A stretch of 64,000 nt of DNA from Epiperipatus broadwayi (lineage: Eukaryota > Onychophora > Udeonychophora > Euonychophora > Peripatidae), in NCBI GenBank assembly GCA_028023455.1, contig JAQFVV010006310.1, forward strand, positions 1,736,001-1,800,000, in the 5' to 3' direction. The notes under the pieces were generated by a model that saw nothing but the letters and a program-made list of their open reading frames with translations, searched no databases and had not been told where the DNA came from. Below, piece after piece: positions 46,236-58,685 of the stretch (within the stretch, counting starts at the first letter, position 1; each line of letters starts with the position of its first letter). The position numbers and the translations under genes are program-made.

Positions 46236-46735
46236 TCTTTTTAATATCCTTTACTATTTTTTTTCAAACAAATGATCGCTTTCTTGTCTTTACATATAAT
46301 TTTTATTTATACTGATTTACTTGCTTCATCATTTTGCCAGTCTTTAAAAGCAGCAACATAGGTGCCTTTTTACATTGTCGCCATCATTTTACGATTTTTT
46401 TTCAAACATTTCATCATAAAATGAAAATTTCTAAAAGCTGGATTCCATAAACATTTTTCATTAAAAGCAGGAATTATTTTTTTATGAATATCCTTTATAA
46501 AAAGTTATTTTTCTCACAAAAATACTTCTACTAATACAGTAGCTAACTGAATAAATGCATGTGTATCTATTACCTAGAATGGATTGCAATGATACATGGC
46601 TTCTTTATTAAAGTCAGAAACCCAAAGAAAAAATCCTCTTTTTGTACACTATATTTGCTTAAGCTATTCAGAAACCATTTCCCCATAATTAAATTATTTG
46701 TAATTTTTCTGATTGTAAGTATCTACACTCTTAAT
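46236..46735. other. A/T-rich non-coding stretch
   Basis: No feature supported. A 64-codon frame at 46559-46753 overlaps the next element and has no domain. Confidence 0.5.
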
Positions 46736-46746
46736 TATAAAATGAT

Positions 46747-47231
46747 ACAATAACTGAAACACACACAGTGTATCAGTGTTATGAGATAGTGTGGAGAGTG
46801 GTGGGTCATGTGAAAGTCTGTGCTCATATACCCTATATATTACATATATAGACACAGGTATATAATAAGCCTGTGTGTTTCAGTTATTACATAGTAGAGA
46901 TGTCTGCCCATCCCTTGTATATGTATTAAATGGATTATGTCCTGTACATGAGGGGCCAGATTGACCTTAGGTCAACATGGGTGTGACAAGAATCTTGGCC
47001 TCAGGGTGGCTTTTGAGCATTCCATCATTAGATTTTCAATTGGATGGACGGTTGAAGAGTTGGAGTGTGGAGTAGATTGAAGCCTGTCCATTAAAGTATG
47101 AGAATTGGCTATCTTAATATATATCTGAGCACTTATAGCACATATGTGTAGAGATGGTAATCTGGACCAACTGATGATTGCTGGTTTAGCATATTGGTGA
47201 TTATTTATCTTTTCAACATACATATATCCTA
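46747..47231. mobile_element. Fold-back element family A, copy 2, with 11-bp target duplication
   Basis: TATAAAATGAT at 46736-46746 recurs at 47232-47242. The first part (46747-46890) is bounded by inverted taactgaaacacacac / gtgtgtttcagtta and corresponds to the left end of copy 1 in opposite orientation. The second part (about 46935-47225) matches the right arm of copy 1 with a single gtcctgtacatgaggggc unit. The left arm of copy 1 is otherwise absent, so this copy does not form the large palindrome. The 122-codon minus-strand frame across it is incidental. Confidence 0.7.
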
Positions 47232-47242
47232 TATAAAATGAT

Positions 47243-47765
47243 GAATGCAAAATAGTTTCTTGATAGATGAAATCGAAAGTTTCTGTTTCTAGGCTATGTT
47301 TAACATTCCTTACTTTTAAATTTGCTAATATTACACACACAACAAATTATCTACTTATTTGTGATTAGCATAATTATTTTTACAGTTCTGATTTTTTTTT
47401 TTTTAAATCTATTTTAATAAAACTACTTGATTAATTCCACTATCGTCTTATTATAATATTCATTTTTATTACCAAGACATAAATAAAAAACAAACAAATA
47501 TAAAATCTCTTATCTTTTAAATCAATAATGTGCTATTAATTATCAAAACATGTTAAAAAACTACTATTTCTACTACAACTACTCTAATTTTATTTCTAAA
47601 GTTATCAAAAATTTATTCCTTTGACTATCTTACTTGCAGCAAACCAAAAGTTTCTTTCTAGATTAAAATCGAGAAAACGTATTTAAAACGTAATCTAATA
47701 ATTCAAAAGAGGAAATAATAACAAAAAACCTCTAATTTTCATAACACAAATATATAATCAAAACT
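47243..47765. other. A/T-rich non-coding stretch
   Basis: Nothing recognised. Confidence 0.5.
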
Positions 47766-48814
47766 TTATAACGGAGGAGTCTACTTCCTGTTGTGAGCGG
47801 GAGCATCTCACTGCCTACTGGCTCCACAAGGATGGGAGGATTCACATATTCAAAATGGGAGTTGGTAAGAAGATAAATGATAAATCATAAGTGACCACTT
47901 GTTTTACCCTTTTACACCTTTACAAGAAACTTTAAATCAGTTTTCAGCCAAAATAACTCAGTTTTCCAATCGTTTCATTCTATGCAAATGGCGACCATTA
48001 ATCAAGCAAAAGCTAACATAAGTAACCACTAAATACAAACCGTTAGATTTTATAATTGGAACCCTAATTAAGCATCAAAATTAGAACTCAACTTGGATTA
48101 GAAGAACTCAATAGGATCAGTAAAGCAGAATCATACCTGAGGACCTAGTAGGACCATGAATCTAATCATTGGTTTTGCCTAAATTCTCGGTCTCAAGGGT
48201 AGAGATGATGGCCATGGAGGATTTGTTTCAGTGGGATCAATCAGCAATCACCACCACACTCAGGTCTAGAAAGATCTGGCAATGTTCTCATGGCCCGCTC
48301 TGATTTGATTGGTGTTCTGGACATGCTGAACCTACGTCACACCCAGATTAATTATAACTCACTTACAGCAGGGGCCGAAGTGGCGTAACCTTGTCCAAGG
48401 AGTGGGTCTGGGTTCTCGCTAAACTGAGTTCTGTCTGATGGGTCATGGATGGGTCTGGGGGAGCTGCTTGGAGACTTGCCAGGTGGGCTGAGAGCTGGTT
48501 GTCCTGCATGAACTCTTCTCAAATGGACGTAGCATCCCCTTGATTGACTAACATTTTATCTGTGATAATTCATATCCTTTCCCCCTCTTTTTGTCTTTTT
48601 TCTTGATGTTTGTACTTGAAATGCATTCTTTATATACCTGTAATACCTAATCTACTGTATAAGGTGGTTCTGTTGCTTTGAGCCACCACCCAGTTTCAGA
48701 ATATCAATGTAACATTGTAGCCTCTATGGCCCACTGCTGCAGGTGACAGAATGTGGTCCCTGCACAGGTGGATCATACTTTAGTGACTTAATAAAGTTGC
48801 TTTGAGAAAAAAAA
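47766..48814 (+). other. G+C-richer block ending in poly(A) signal and A tract
   Basis: This kilobase differs in composition from everything around it. It ends with AATAAA at 48790-48795, then an eight-A tract 11 bp later, the pattern of a polyadenylated transcript or its retroposed copy. Near the start, cggagga to gggagttg|gtaagaag (about 47773-47872) reads as an exon-like stretch with a donor-like GTAAGA and an open plus frame containing HLTAYWLHKDGRIHIFKMG, but the reverse strand is open too. The 3' part has a hairpin ggtggttc ... gagccacc. It could be a retropseudogene, a long non-coding RNA end or a retroelement fragment. Confidence 0.35.
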
Positions 48815-48855
48815 GTTTCTTTATATTTCAGGGATATTAAATTCTTTATAAATTA

Positions 48856-48925
48856 AAGCAATAGTAGAGTAGTGGACTTAGGATCTCTGGCAATTTCAGT
48901 GTTCAAACTTCTTATGTACTCTCAA
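48856..48925 (+). repeat. tRNA-derived SINE family, copy 3 (short)
   Basis: caatagtagagtagtggac followed by gttcaaacttcttatgtactc matches the head and tail of the family with internal deletion. It lies 40 bp after the A tract of the preceding block. Confidence 0.5.
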
Positions 48926-50395
48926 GTAATATTAATAATTTTAATTATTTTATTTAAATCCATGAGCAACAAATAAATATTATATTGATGATTTTTCATT
49001 ATTTAGTAAATTTAATACGCATGTTTTTTTAATCTATTATAAAATAGTGTTCTGAAGTAATATTTGCAAATGCCAAGCTTAAATCCCGAACTTTAACCAC
49101 GACATTATTGTAATGTTTAGATTTATGATTTTTTTACACTTCTGTTATCAAAATACTACCTTTAGAGATTTTTTAAAGAATTTATTTATTAATTTCCAAC
49201 GTTTCATTCTCTTTGTAGTAGGCCATTTCCAAAGTTTAACATATACTATACTGTATTAATGAGAGTATTAAATATTTATCATCATACTTACAAAAATTAA
49301 TGTACACATTATTATCATTATCGTCATCATCATCAATTTTACTTTATATATCTAATCACTGACTTTTTACAAGTGCAACTTTTTAATTAATTAATTTTAT
49401 AACATTGTTAACCTGAAAAATGGTATCACAATCCTACTAATTCCAGCAATAGAACTCTCTTATATGATGAAGTACTTCAGAAAAGGAAGTTTTCTGCTGA
49501 AGAAATTAAAAGACATAAAATATTAAACAAACAGAAAAATGAAACAGTATATTTTATATGTGAACGTCTTTGTGATTCCTAGATTGGTTTGTATAGTCAT
49601 CACAAAACTCATGTCTAGAGTAGTTTCTCTTTCTCTCTCATTCTTCTCTTACTTTCGTTTTGGAGGTGGGTGGTGGTTTGTTTTATTTGTAAGTGGCTAT
49701 TTATTATTTTATTAGCATTTTTAAAATTCATCACCAGGAATCGAATTCCTTTTTGCATATTTTTTCTTTTACAAAAAAAAAAAAAAAGACCAAAGATATT
49801 TTACATATAATTTGCCTTTAGTTAGCGCAACCGCATCCATACCGTAAGCATAAACATAAGTGTAAAGTTTACACGCAATATTGAAAGAATAAAATATCGG
49901 GTATTAGCAGAGGTAGTTATAAATTATCAAGAAAACACTTTGTAAGCTGAAAATTACTTTTAAAAATTGAATTATTTTAAAATAAGACTTTTAATTTTGT
50001 GAGAAATTACCTTGAGAGTGTTTTTTTTTTTTAATTAAGTAAAGGAAGAGCAAACTCTCAATGCCATTTGAAAAAAAGATAGGAAGGGAAAAAAATTGTC
50101 ATTTGAACGAGTTACTTCTTTCTGAGATGAAATTCGAAAAAGTCATGAGAAAAAGGAAGTTAAAATTTAATGTAACATTTTGCAAGTTATTGTTTCATCA
50201 CGTGATTATCACAATACATTAGAGTAACACAAACGACATTAATCTTACTCACAAAGAGTTACTTATATATATATTATCTTTTCGCTTCACAATTGTGTAC
50301 CGCTTTTAAATCAATTCGATAAATTTGGACCCCTTGTTTTTAAAATCGTAACTGTTTTTTTTTTAAATAATGGTACTTTTTTCCTCTCATGTGTC
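48926..50395. other. A/T-rich non-coding stretch
   Basis: Includes short runs of ATC repeats near 49312-49337 and an A run near 49777-49790. No gene is supported. Confidence 0.5.
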
Positions 50396-50398
50396 ATA

Positions 50399-50478
50399 GC
50401 ATCAGCCGGGAAGCGAACCCGCTAACCCGGGACAACTGTTAGTAAAGCAGCTGTCGCTGACCTCTCGACCACCAATGC
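50399..50478 (-). repeat. tRNA-like sequence (same family as 17.9 kb)
   Basis: The minus strand starts GCATTGGTGGTCGAGAGGTC and ends GCTGATGC. The acceptor stem has seven pairs counting two G-T wobbles, box A is TGGTCGAGAGGTCAGC and box B is GGGTTCGCTTCC. The anticodon arm AGCTG / CAGTT encloses a nine-base loop, which a functional tRNA would not have. The shared cagctgctt-ta block and the common 3' flank (atgacacat) link it to 17907-17978. Most likely a SINE head or tRNA pseudogene. Confidence 0.6.
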
Positions 50479-53400
50479 TTGACTAAATACTGGTACTTTA
50501 ATATAAAATAGTAGAAATGAGGTAATGAGTTAGGAAAAAAAAACATTACAATATTAAAAGTACAGACACAGATTTAATTTTACAATATTAATAATACACA
50601 AATAAGTATAGCTTTATATTGAATATTGATGATCAAGTATTAACAAACTCTTAATTTAATAATATTTATTTGTGATATCTGAAAAATCGATAATAATTGT
50701 TACACAGGCCACTTGTCAATAAAAATATTGTTAGTGAAATCGCGGAGTTTGCTTTGATGCACTTAGTTTTTTGAAATAAGGTTCAGAAGACGAGATGCAG
50801 ACTTATTTTTTATGAAAGCGGATATCTCTTTTCTTATTTCGTTTTATAGTTCCTCTAATTTTCGAGGATTTAAATTGTAAAGTTCGTCTTTTCCCGACAT
50901 TATTAATTATTTTTCGTGTACCCCTAAACGATCCAAAGCGTATCTTTGGTTAGTAATCGATATAATAAGATATAGATTATTTTTTCTTAAGAATGCAAAA
51001 CATCAATTGTGTATTAAATTGTCTTTTATTATTATTATTATTAGATCGAGAAATATGTATTTTTATTTTAAAATCTAGTTTAGTTATTTTATAGATTTGG
51101 AATCGTTTCATAACTTTTTTTCCCAAAATTTTCTCCCAATCAGATTCTATCATATAGCTAAAAACATGTAGAAGAAATAAATAATCAATCAAACAAAAAA
51201 CGTAGTAACCAATATTAAATGGCTAACTAAAGTGATCATAGGTCAGCTATGAAAAATTCTGAGATTGCTTTTTAGTTTCTGCTCTGAATAGGCTAACAGC
51301 ATTGACGTTACAAATGACAACTTTTAAAATTAATTATATTCTACAATTCCAGTATTTCAAAACTAATTCATTCTATTATTATAGAGTAAAATTTTATATA
51401 AAAGTTGTTCAAAATAACGAGAAATCACACAATTGAAATATTCCAATATATAGTAAGGAGTATCTAATAGAGATTTGGTGTCAGCTTCATTAGCATATCA
51501 CACTTCTTTGAGTTTAAAAGAATCCAGTGAATAAAAGAAGTAGTATTTAAAACTGTTAAGTTCTTTACTGTTTCAGAATTAATAATCTTACACATTATGA
51601 CTGCAATCACTAAAAAGGAATAAATGAAACCTTCTAGTGACATATGGAGTCAGAAATCAATGCATATTAAGAAAGATAATACATGGGGGGGGGGTTCTTA
51701 GTTAAATCAAGCATCACAGAAGTCAAAACATACCACAACTCTTGTGCTCTGTCTAAATAATATGTTGATAGCTTTACAGGTTGTGTGTCTTTGGACAAAC
51801 TGCTATATCATTGACCCCCAATTTTTGCTATCGAAGCGATAGCAACATAGATTTATGAAGTGAAACTTTCTTGTAGTTTTCCTTCTCTTGAAAATGACAT
51901 ATAGTTGTAGATATCTAAATAAAATCGTAATTATGTATTTTTATCAATTATATGTATATGAATATGTGTGGGCATTTAAAAGAGAGGGGGAAAAACTGAA
52001 TTTGAAATTTAGGAAAAAATGTCACATTTGAAAAGTTATATTAATAATAATCAAATATAAATAAAAGAAAGCAAGTATTTAACCTATTTTTCTATTTCTA
52101 TTGTATTAAATTATATTATACATTTTGGTCAAATTTATCATTATTATTATTACATTAATTGTGAATGAACGAGATGTGAGATTTAATCAACCATTAAGTT
52201 TATAATTTTATCACCAATAATAAATTCTTTATGACATCTATTTTATTATTTATTCTTTTTGGATAATCTCTTTTATTGATTTTAAACTAGTTAAATATTG
52301 CCATATTCTCATATGTAAATGTAATATCAGATAAAAATAATAGCAGAAATAGTTTAAACAAGAAAAGGCTTAGTAGTCTTTATCTCCATTTATCATCTTT
52401 TCAACCCTGCCTATTTTGGTGCATAGTATAGCATCAAATTCTGAGCTCAAGATTCCTGAATTAAGGCACAGTTTAATATTTCCATTAGACAAACTTTTTA
52501 TGCACTTTTGAGTAATAAACCATTTATTATTATTAGTGTGTCATGTGATTGAACAAAACATTGTTTTACACTTTTCTCAATTATTAGAAAGATTTATAAT
52601 TGGTTGGGGCCTGGCTGATCAATTTTGGTGATTGAGACAAGCTTTAAAAATAATTGCACTTAAAAGTAATGAAAATATTATTTTTAAAATGGTTTACTGA
52701 AGAAAGCAATGAATGTAATAGAAAAAAATATGTATTATATAAATATATTTTCAAAAATGTTTTATTTTAGTTCCTGCTTCAATATGGTGCCAGAATCAGT
52801 TGATTCATTACATTACACATGGAACCAATTCTGATAACTGATAATTAACAAAAAAATTTATCAACTAGATTTTTTCCCATGTATAAAACAGCATGAAACT
52901 ATCTCAATTTGCACAGCCATATCACAATTGTTCATGATTCAATTTATATAGTTGATAAGTTAAATACTCATTTGGAGAACATGAGAATAATATTAAATTT
53001 CATTTTGAACCTTTCCAGTTATATCATTATCTCAGAATATGAAGGACCTTTATGCAAGAATTCACCATGGTGATCATTATTAATGTGTGCCTACTATTTT
53101 AATTTACAATCAGTCATTTACTACAATGACCTTTAAATAAAATATCAAAACTTTTTAAAAAAAATATCTAGCATTGTTTAAAATGGTGGACATTTTTTAA
53201 GATTGATGATATCATAAGATAGTGACTTCATTAAAGTTACATCATCCAATTATAATATAGTGGCATCCATTCTAAAAATATGCAATACAGTATAAGAGTA
53301 TTATGTTTTAATTATAGAATTAAAACATGATTAATGTACTTGCCTAATTTTCATTTAATATCTTTGCAAAACGATCAGTTATTTTATTTGTGGCATATGC

Positions 53401-54155
53401 AGAGTAAAGAAGATTTTCATTATTAACAACTATAAAAGCAAAACAATAATACCAGTGTCATTTAATACAATATATAATCAAAAACATACTTTGATCAAAT
53501 ATAATAACAGAATGCATTAATAATAAATTTTAAAATGTATACATTAGGCAAAATATATTTACTCAATCAATTTTACTTAAAATTTTTATAAAGCTTATTT
53601 TACTTGCAGCTACAATGGCAATCATTATAACTGTAAAATATGGTCATTGCAATTGCATTTTGACAAGAAAAGATGCATTATGCCATTAATAATGAATTTT
53701 ATATGATCAAATGTTATTAATCATAAATTAAAAAAATAATTTATTTGCTAATTTTAAATTAATAATCTCATAATTTCTTTCTGATATATTCAAGATAATG
53801 TCAATTTTTATTGTAAACAAAGAAATATAATCTTGGCAAAAAATATTTAATCATTTATGCTATTAAAACACATCAATCATCTGACCATTATATTTTGAAT
53901 TGATCTGAAGTTTGTGAGGATGACATTTTAGTATTAATAATAGTCAAGATAGAAAAAATAACTTTCTTATATAAATGTAAATCTGAAGGAATTGTTAATA
54001 AGAATTTGTAATTAAAACTTTCAATTCCCTCTCAGATATCTGAGAAAATTACTCAGAGCAAGTGAGACCCTGTTAAGACAAATAATAAATGCTCAAAAGT
54101 TTTCCAAGTATTAAACCATGAATTCATTGATAATATAAAATGTTTTATTTAAAAA
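50479..54155. other. Long A/T-rich stretch without a gene
   Basis: Contains a ten-G run near 51686 and some A/T repeats. The minus-strand frame at 50977-51192 has no domain. Nothing else was recognised. Confidence 0.5.
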
Positions 54156-54159
54156 TAAA

Positions 54160-56250
54160 CTTACTGATAAAGACTTCACAAGAGTTTCTCAAGCAATAAA
54201 AAGATCATATTCTAAATTACATAGAAAAATAAAAGAATGTCAAAAGAATAAACTTGTAAGCCTATGTAGGAAAGTCATGCTAAACCAAACAACCTCCCAG
54301 CTTCAGCTGTTAAAAATATTTGTTCTAAATACCTAACAGATTTGAAATTTTTAATCTAGAAAAATGATTAAATTTTGCTATCACATTATCTAATATTCCT
54401 TTATTAGATATAATAGAAGCCACTGAGGAAGTCATTCAAAAATTGCCTAAAAATAGCAGGATTACATTGGAGAATGGAAATAATACTTCAGAGATATTAA
54501 AAATTGAAACCATATATTCCTAAGATGAAAAAAAAGCTATTAAGTTTTTCAAACTAGGCAAATCTATAATTATTCTCCCAGCTGACAGAAACAGCAGGCC
54601 AATACAAAAAATGGACAAAAAATCCAATACTGAGTACAGAAAACATTATAAGTAACTTTTCTGATTCAGGAAAAATAAATCAACATCATATTCCATTAAA
54701 AATTCTTCATCTTTATGGTCTCTCTCTAAAATTTATAAATTTATAAGTATCATGTTCCATTAAGATTTATTGTTATTGCTAGAAATTCACTTGGTCAAAA
54801 CTTGTCAAGATTTCCTCTCAAAGTTCTTAAACCTGTGACATATAAGACACAGTCTTTTGTCAGGAATTCAAAGCACTTAGTAGAATTAATCAAAAACATG
54901 GTGTATCCTGTGATTGTAAGGAAGCAATTATATGACAATAATAGCTTATAAACCAGAATAACTCTTAAGCATTACATGATCACCATTTCTTATGCTTGCT
55001 CATAACTGTTATTAAAACAGGCAAAACTTTCCATACAATAGTGCCACTCAGTGCAAGCCAGAGTAATCAATGGATGCCAGAAGGCTTGTGCATAAAATTC
55101 CTATCCAATATCCCCAGACTAGTTTCCAACTTGTGGCTTTTATCAGTGAGAAGCTTTGAATCTGAGAGTACTGCATCTAGATCTTAGGATCAGAGATATT
55201 GAATGAGTAGGCACTAGGTAAGGCTTTTATGCAAAACCTTCTGGAATCTATTGATTACTCTGGCTTGCACTAAGTGCACTACTATGTGGAGAGTTTTTTC
55301 TGTTTTAATAACAGAATAACTCATCCTATTGATAGTATGATTGTACTATTAACATTCTGCTTAACAGCAACACACTTTTATTACAGTTTGAAATTTTTCC
55401 AAAGAAATCAATGGATGGCTATGGGCTCACCACTGTTATCTCTGATTGACATTTTACATAAAAGAATTTAAAACCTGTCATAAATATACTACTTTATAAC
55501 CACCTAAAGTTAGGTTTTACTAAGTTGGTGATATATTTGATGCATAGCTACATGGTGATACAGTATTACAATCATTATAGACTCATGTCAGCATATCCCT
55601 GTTGATTACATTCATAATAGAATAAGAACAAAATAGCATTCATAAATGTTCTTGTGACAAGACTCCCTCATAACAAAATCAAAACTATGGCTTACAGGAG
55701 TTATACTATCATTATGAAACAGCAAAATAAATTTGTTCAAAAATCAATGATTTGGAAAAAGAAAAAATCTACATAGAACAAGCTCTCAAAAACAATGATT
55801 ACCAGTCAGCTGTTTTTAAGAAAACCCCAAACTTAACAATTAACAAAAATAAATATCAGAGAGAAAAACAATTTTTGGTATTGTTGTATATCCATACATA
55901 TCAGAAATAGCAGACAATCTAAATAAAATCTGCAATGATAGCTTTCCAAAGCCACATCTGAAAGTAACATCTATAAAATCTAAACTTGAAAGCTGAAAAA
56001 CATAAGCTGGATTTATAGAATGTCATGTATATATGGAAGGATGTATATTAGTAAAACTAGTTGCCTCATTGAAAAGTGATTGAAAAAGTACAAACTGATA
56101 ATTGGAAAAAAAAAACATATATACAAAGTAGGAGATCGCGCATGTACCAATGAACATATGTTTGATGGGAAAAAATACAAAAATATTAGAGGAAAAATTA
56201 CAAAAAAAGAAAATTCAAATAAACTGCTCACATGACAATGATAAATAACC
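54160..56250 (+). pseudogene. Penelope-like element (reverse transcriptase plus GIY-YIG nuclease), decayed
   Basis: Penelope-like elements use this reverse transcriptase, related to telomerase, with a GIY-YIG endonuclease. Landmarks in order: SKLHRKIKECQKNK near 54200, IPLLDIIEATEEVIQKLP near 54395-54450, IIILPADRNSR (54565-54600), a 65-codon open stretch starting PLRFIVIARNSLGQNL (54756-54951), PIDSMIVLLTFCL then QWMAMGSPL (55330-55437), a worn YVDD region (VGDIFD near 55530), IAFINVLVTRL near 55635-55670, PYISEIADNLNKICN (about 55890-55935), and the nuclease start near 56005-56060. Many stops and shifts. A fold-back element splits it at 54965-55311. Confidence 0.85.
54965..55311 (+). mobile_element. 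Fold-back element family B inserted in the Penelope-like pseudogene
   Basis: CAGAATAACTC occurs at 54954-54964 and again at 55312-55322, an 11-bp target duplication. The reverse-transcriptase reading resumes after it. The insert begins with a leader (ttaagcattacatgatcacc, ttcttatgcttgctcataac) that corresponds to the trailing part of the 24.6-kb copy in opposite orientation, then carries the inverted arms with gcaaaac and gttttttctgtttt ends. It holds extra sequence near 55160-55195 (cagtactc / gagtactg) missing at 24.7 kb. The minus strand at 55146-55122 reads CTGATAA, 13 nt, GAAAC, a one-codon-decayed hammerhead-like core. Confidence 0.85.
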
Positions 56251-56369
56251 CTTTAAGTCAGCATGACAATAAATAATATCTGGAAGCCAATAATTAACCT
56301 TGCTATAAAGAAAAAAATGGAGAAACCAGGAAGACTCTCGTAAATAAGTATATAAAATTTTTACTGACT

Positions 56370-56480
56370 GTTGTCATTGGCAGAATGATCAATTAGTTAA
56401 AAAATTATCTTAAATTCAATATTCACAAATCTAAAGACCCAAGTTTGATTCCAATGCTAGTATTGTCATTGGTCAGGCCA
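56370..56480 (+). repeat. tRNA-derived sequence, second SINE type
   Basis: A-box-like TGGCAGAATGATCAATTAGT and B-box-like AGTTTGATTCC are about 60 nt apart, the spacing of a tRNA. TTGTCATTGG occurs on both sides (near 56371 and 56463). The head wording (TGGCAGAATG) differs from the other tRNA-like families in this window. No cloverleaf is intact. Confidence 0.5.
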
Positions 56481-57535
56481 GCAACACACAAAGAAGAGAA
56501 AACATTGTAATATATACTAACCTGTGTGCTATTATTAACAATTGAATGTATTTGGGAAAGATTAAATAAATTTTAAAATTTTTCTAAAGACATTTGATAT
56601 TTAATAAAAATTGTCTAACAAATAATTTCTTTACCTAATTTTTATTTAAGTTTAACTGTATTATTGTAAAATAAATAAATTCACAAATTATTTTTTTATA
56701 TGAAAGCAATGCTGCAAAAAAAAAAAACAAAAAAAAAACAACTAAAAAGAATCAAAGTTTTATTGTTTAGATATTATAAAACTAAAAAAAACTGATAATG
56801 GAGCATAAATTGAACCAAAAATAAATTTTAAAATTTACATTCTGTTAATTTTTTTTATATGCTTTAATTTAATGAAATAATCTCTAATTATATAAGAAGC
56901 AAAATGACAGACCAGCAATGAAAAAATTATATATATATTAGTAAGTCAAGTCATACATCATGTGACTTAACTTATTAAGCTTGTACTACAAATGTAATAT
57001 AATGAACATCCTAATAGCTCTAAACAAGCTTTTCTGATAAATGCTGGGGAAAAAAAACATTTAAAATCTCTATCTAGAATTATCCCTATACCCAAACTGG
57101 TTTTGTTTTTATATAGTATAAAAAATTTAAATGGACTGCTCACTAATATACATAAATCAGTTTAATGAGTTTATTGGCCTTTTACCTCTGAGTTTTAAGA
57201 TCAAAAAACACAATGGTCTTTCTTCACAGTTGCCTGATACATTTTAATTAAAATATCAATTGAATTTTCTTGAAGGCAAAATGAATGTCTGTGTGCATGT
57301 GTAAATAATTTTTTTTTTCTAATAGGTATTTGCAATCGTGACAAACAAAACTAAATCATGACTCTTATTCTCAAAAGGTTGTAAAGTTATTAGCCAAGGT
57401 AGCAGGTGGTAACCTAAGGCAGAGAGTGCTAAGAATCTTCTGATTGCTGACCCAAGCTGTCATTTGATGATGCCATTTATTTAGATACTTATAACTGCAG
57501 TTTACTTTCAAGTGAAGGAAGATTTTAAAAGTGAA
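56481..57535. other. A/T-rich stretch, may include LINE 5' region
   Basis: No feature is certain. The last 200 bp (from about 57340) have a composition closer to the LINE that follows and may be its 5' end. Confidence 0.4.
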
Positions 57536-57549
57536 AGAAGAACTCTCTA

Positions 57550-57965
57550 ATATTTAATGGGATGTTATTAGACTTTGTGAAGTTAGAAGAAAAGGTGAAG
57601 AGACAAATGATTTAAAAAGTGAACATGTACTGTACTACAAAAACGCAAACATTGGAAGTACAAGTGGAATAGGGTTTATTATAAATAAAAATGGAAAAAC
57701 ACTTTTATGAAGATTGACAGTGTATCTGACAGAATGGCAAGATTAGTTATTTAACTTAATAGCAGATATCAAATGCAGTAATTCAGGTTTATGCCAACAA
57801 GTTCCCATTGTGATTAAGAAATAAAGGATTTTTATATGGATGAACAAAAAACTTTTGATGAGACTAAACATTTTAAAATTACCATGGTAAAATTTAATGC
57901 TAAAATTGATAAACAATTGAAAGATAAAAATGCTATAGGCAAATTTTTATTATGGTGATAGAAAT
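57550..57965 (+). pseudogene. RTE-type LINE, endonuclease domain
   Basis: An APE-type endonuclease nicks the target in this LINE clade. Visible pieces are WDVIRLCEVRRKGEE near 57557-57600, SGIGFIINK near 57663-57690, a SDRMARLVIQL segment with a one-frame shift near 57728, VYAPTS-like sequence near 57787-57810 and FNAKIDKQLKDKNAIG near 57895-57940. The wording matches the RTE/BovB-type endonuclease often annotated as craniofacial development protein 2-like. Stops and frameshifts break it several times. Confidence 0.8.
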
Positions 57966-58685
57966 GAGAGATTGTGGAGTTTGCAAAAAAAAAGAAAAAC
58001 TTTATATTATGAGTTTTTTATTTGAGAAAATTACTAAATAGAAATAAACATAAAAACATTTAAATAAAGATACAGCAGAATTGGATTATGTTTTCACTAA
58101 CAGAAAATATGTATTTTAAGATTGAGATGTTTTGAATAAATTCAACACAGGAAGTGATCATCAATTAGTGAGATGTAAGATATATGTTAATGCTAAACTA
58201 GAGAGATCAAAATAATTTTAAAAAATGGTATTCACAGTTGATATTTCTATTTTTCAGAAATATTCCAATAAATTTAAATCAGAACTTCTAAATCATTTTC
58301 ATATATTAACAGATTTTGAAAATGATTTAAATTTGAATGAAATCAATAAGAAGAGAACTGATACATTTTTAAAAACTTCAACAAATATTGCTGGTATAAA
58401 AAAAGCAGCAATGGATCAGTAAAAATTCTACTGAGACAAGTCAAATTATGAAGAAAAGAATGAATATGAAAATATATTAAAATGATGCATTAAGATAAAT
58501 TAGTAAGTAAAACTCTAAAAGTGAATAAATGTCTCAAGATTGTAAAACAACATCATTGCACTGGTAGGAAACTTATTTCTGCAATAAAAAAAATATGGAA
58601 CTATTACTAAAATGAGAAAGTTTTATTAAAAATTATGAAGTAATAAAAAATAAAAGTAATCTCTTCCAACTCCTATATCCTTTGA
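57966..58685 (+). pseudogene. RTE-type LINE, linker between nuclease and reverse transcriptase
   Basis: Continuing segment with a 65-codon open stretch at 58225-58422 (FKSELLNHFHILTDFENDLN) of the type that joins endonuclease and reverse transcriptase in RTE proteins. Assignment rests on position and charge composition more than on motifs. Confidence 0.6.

Noticed and set aside
46972-47340. A 122-codon minus-strand open frame
   Set aside because: It lies across fold-back element A copy 2; the matching DNA in copy 1 is not open over the same span, so it is incidental.
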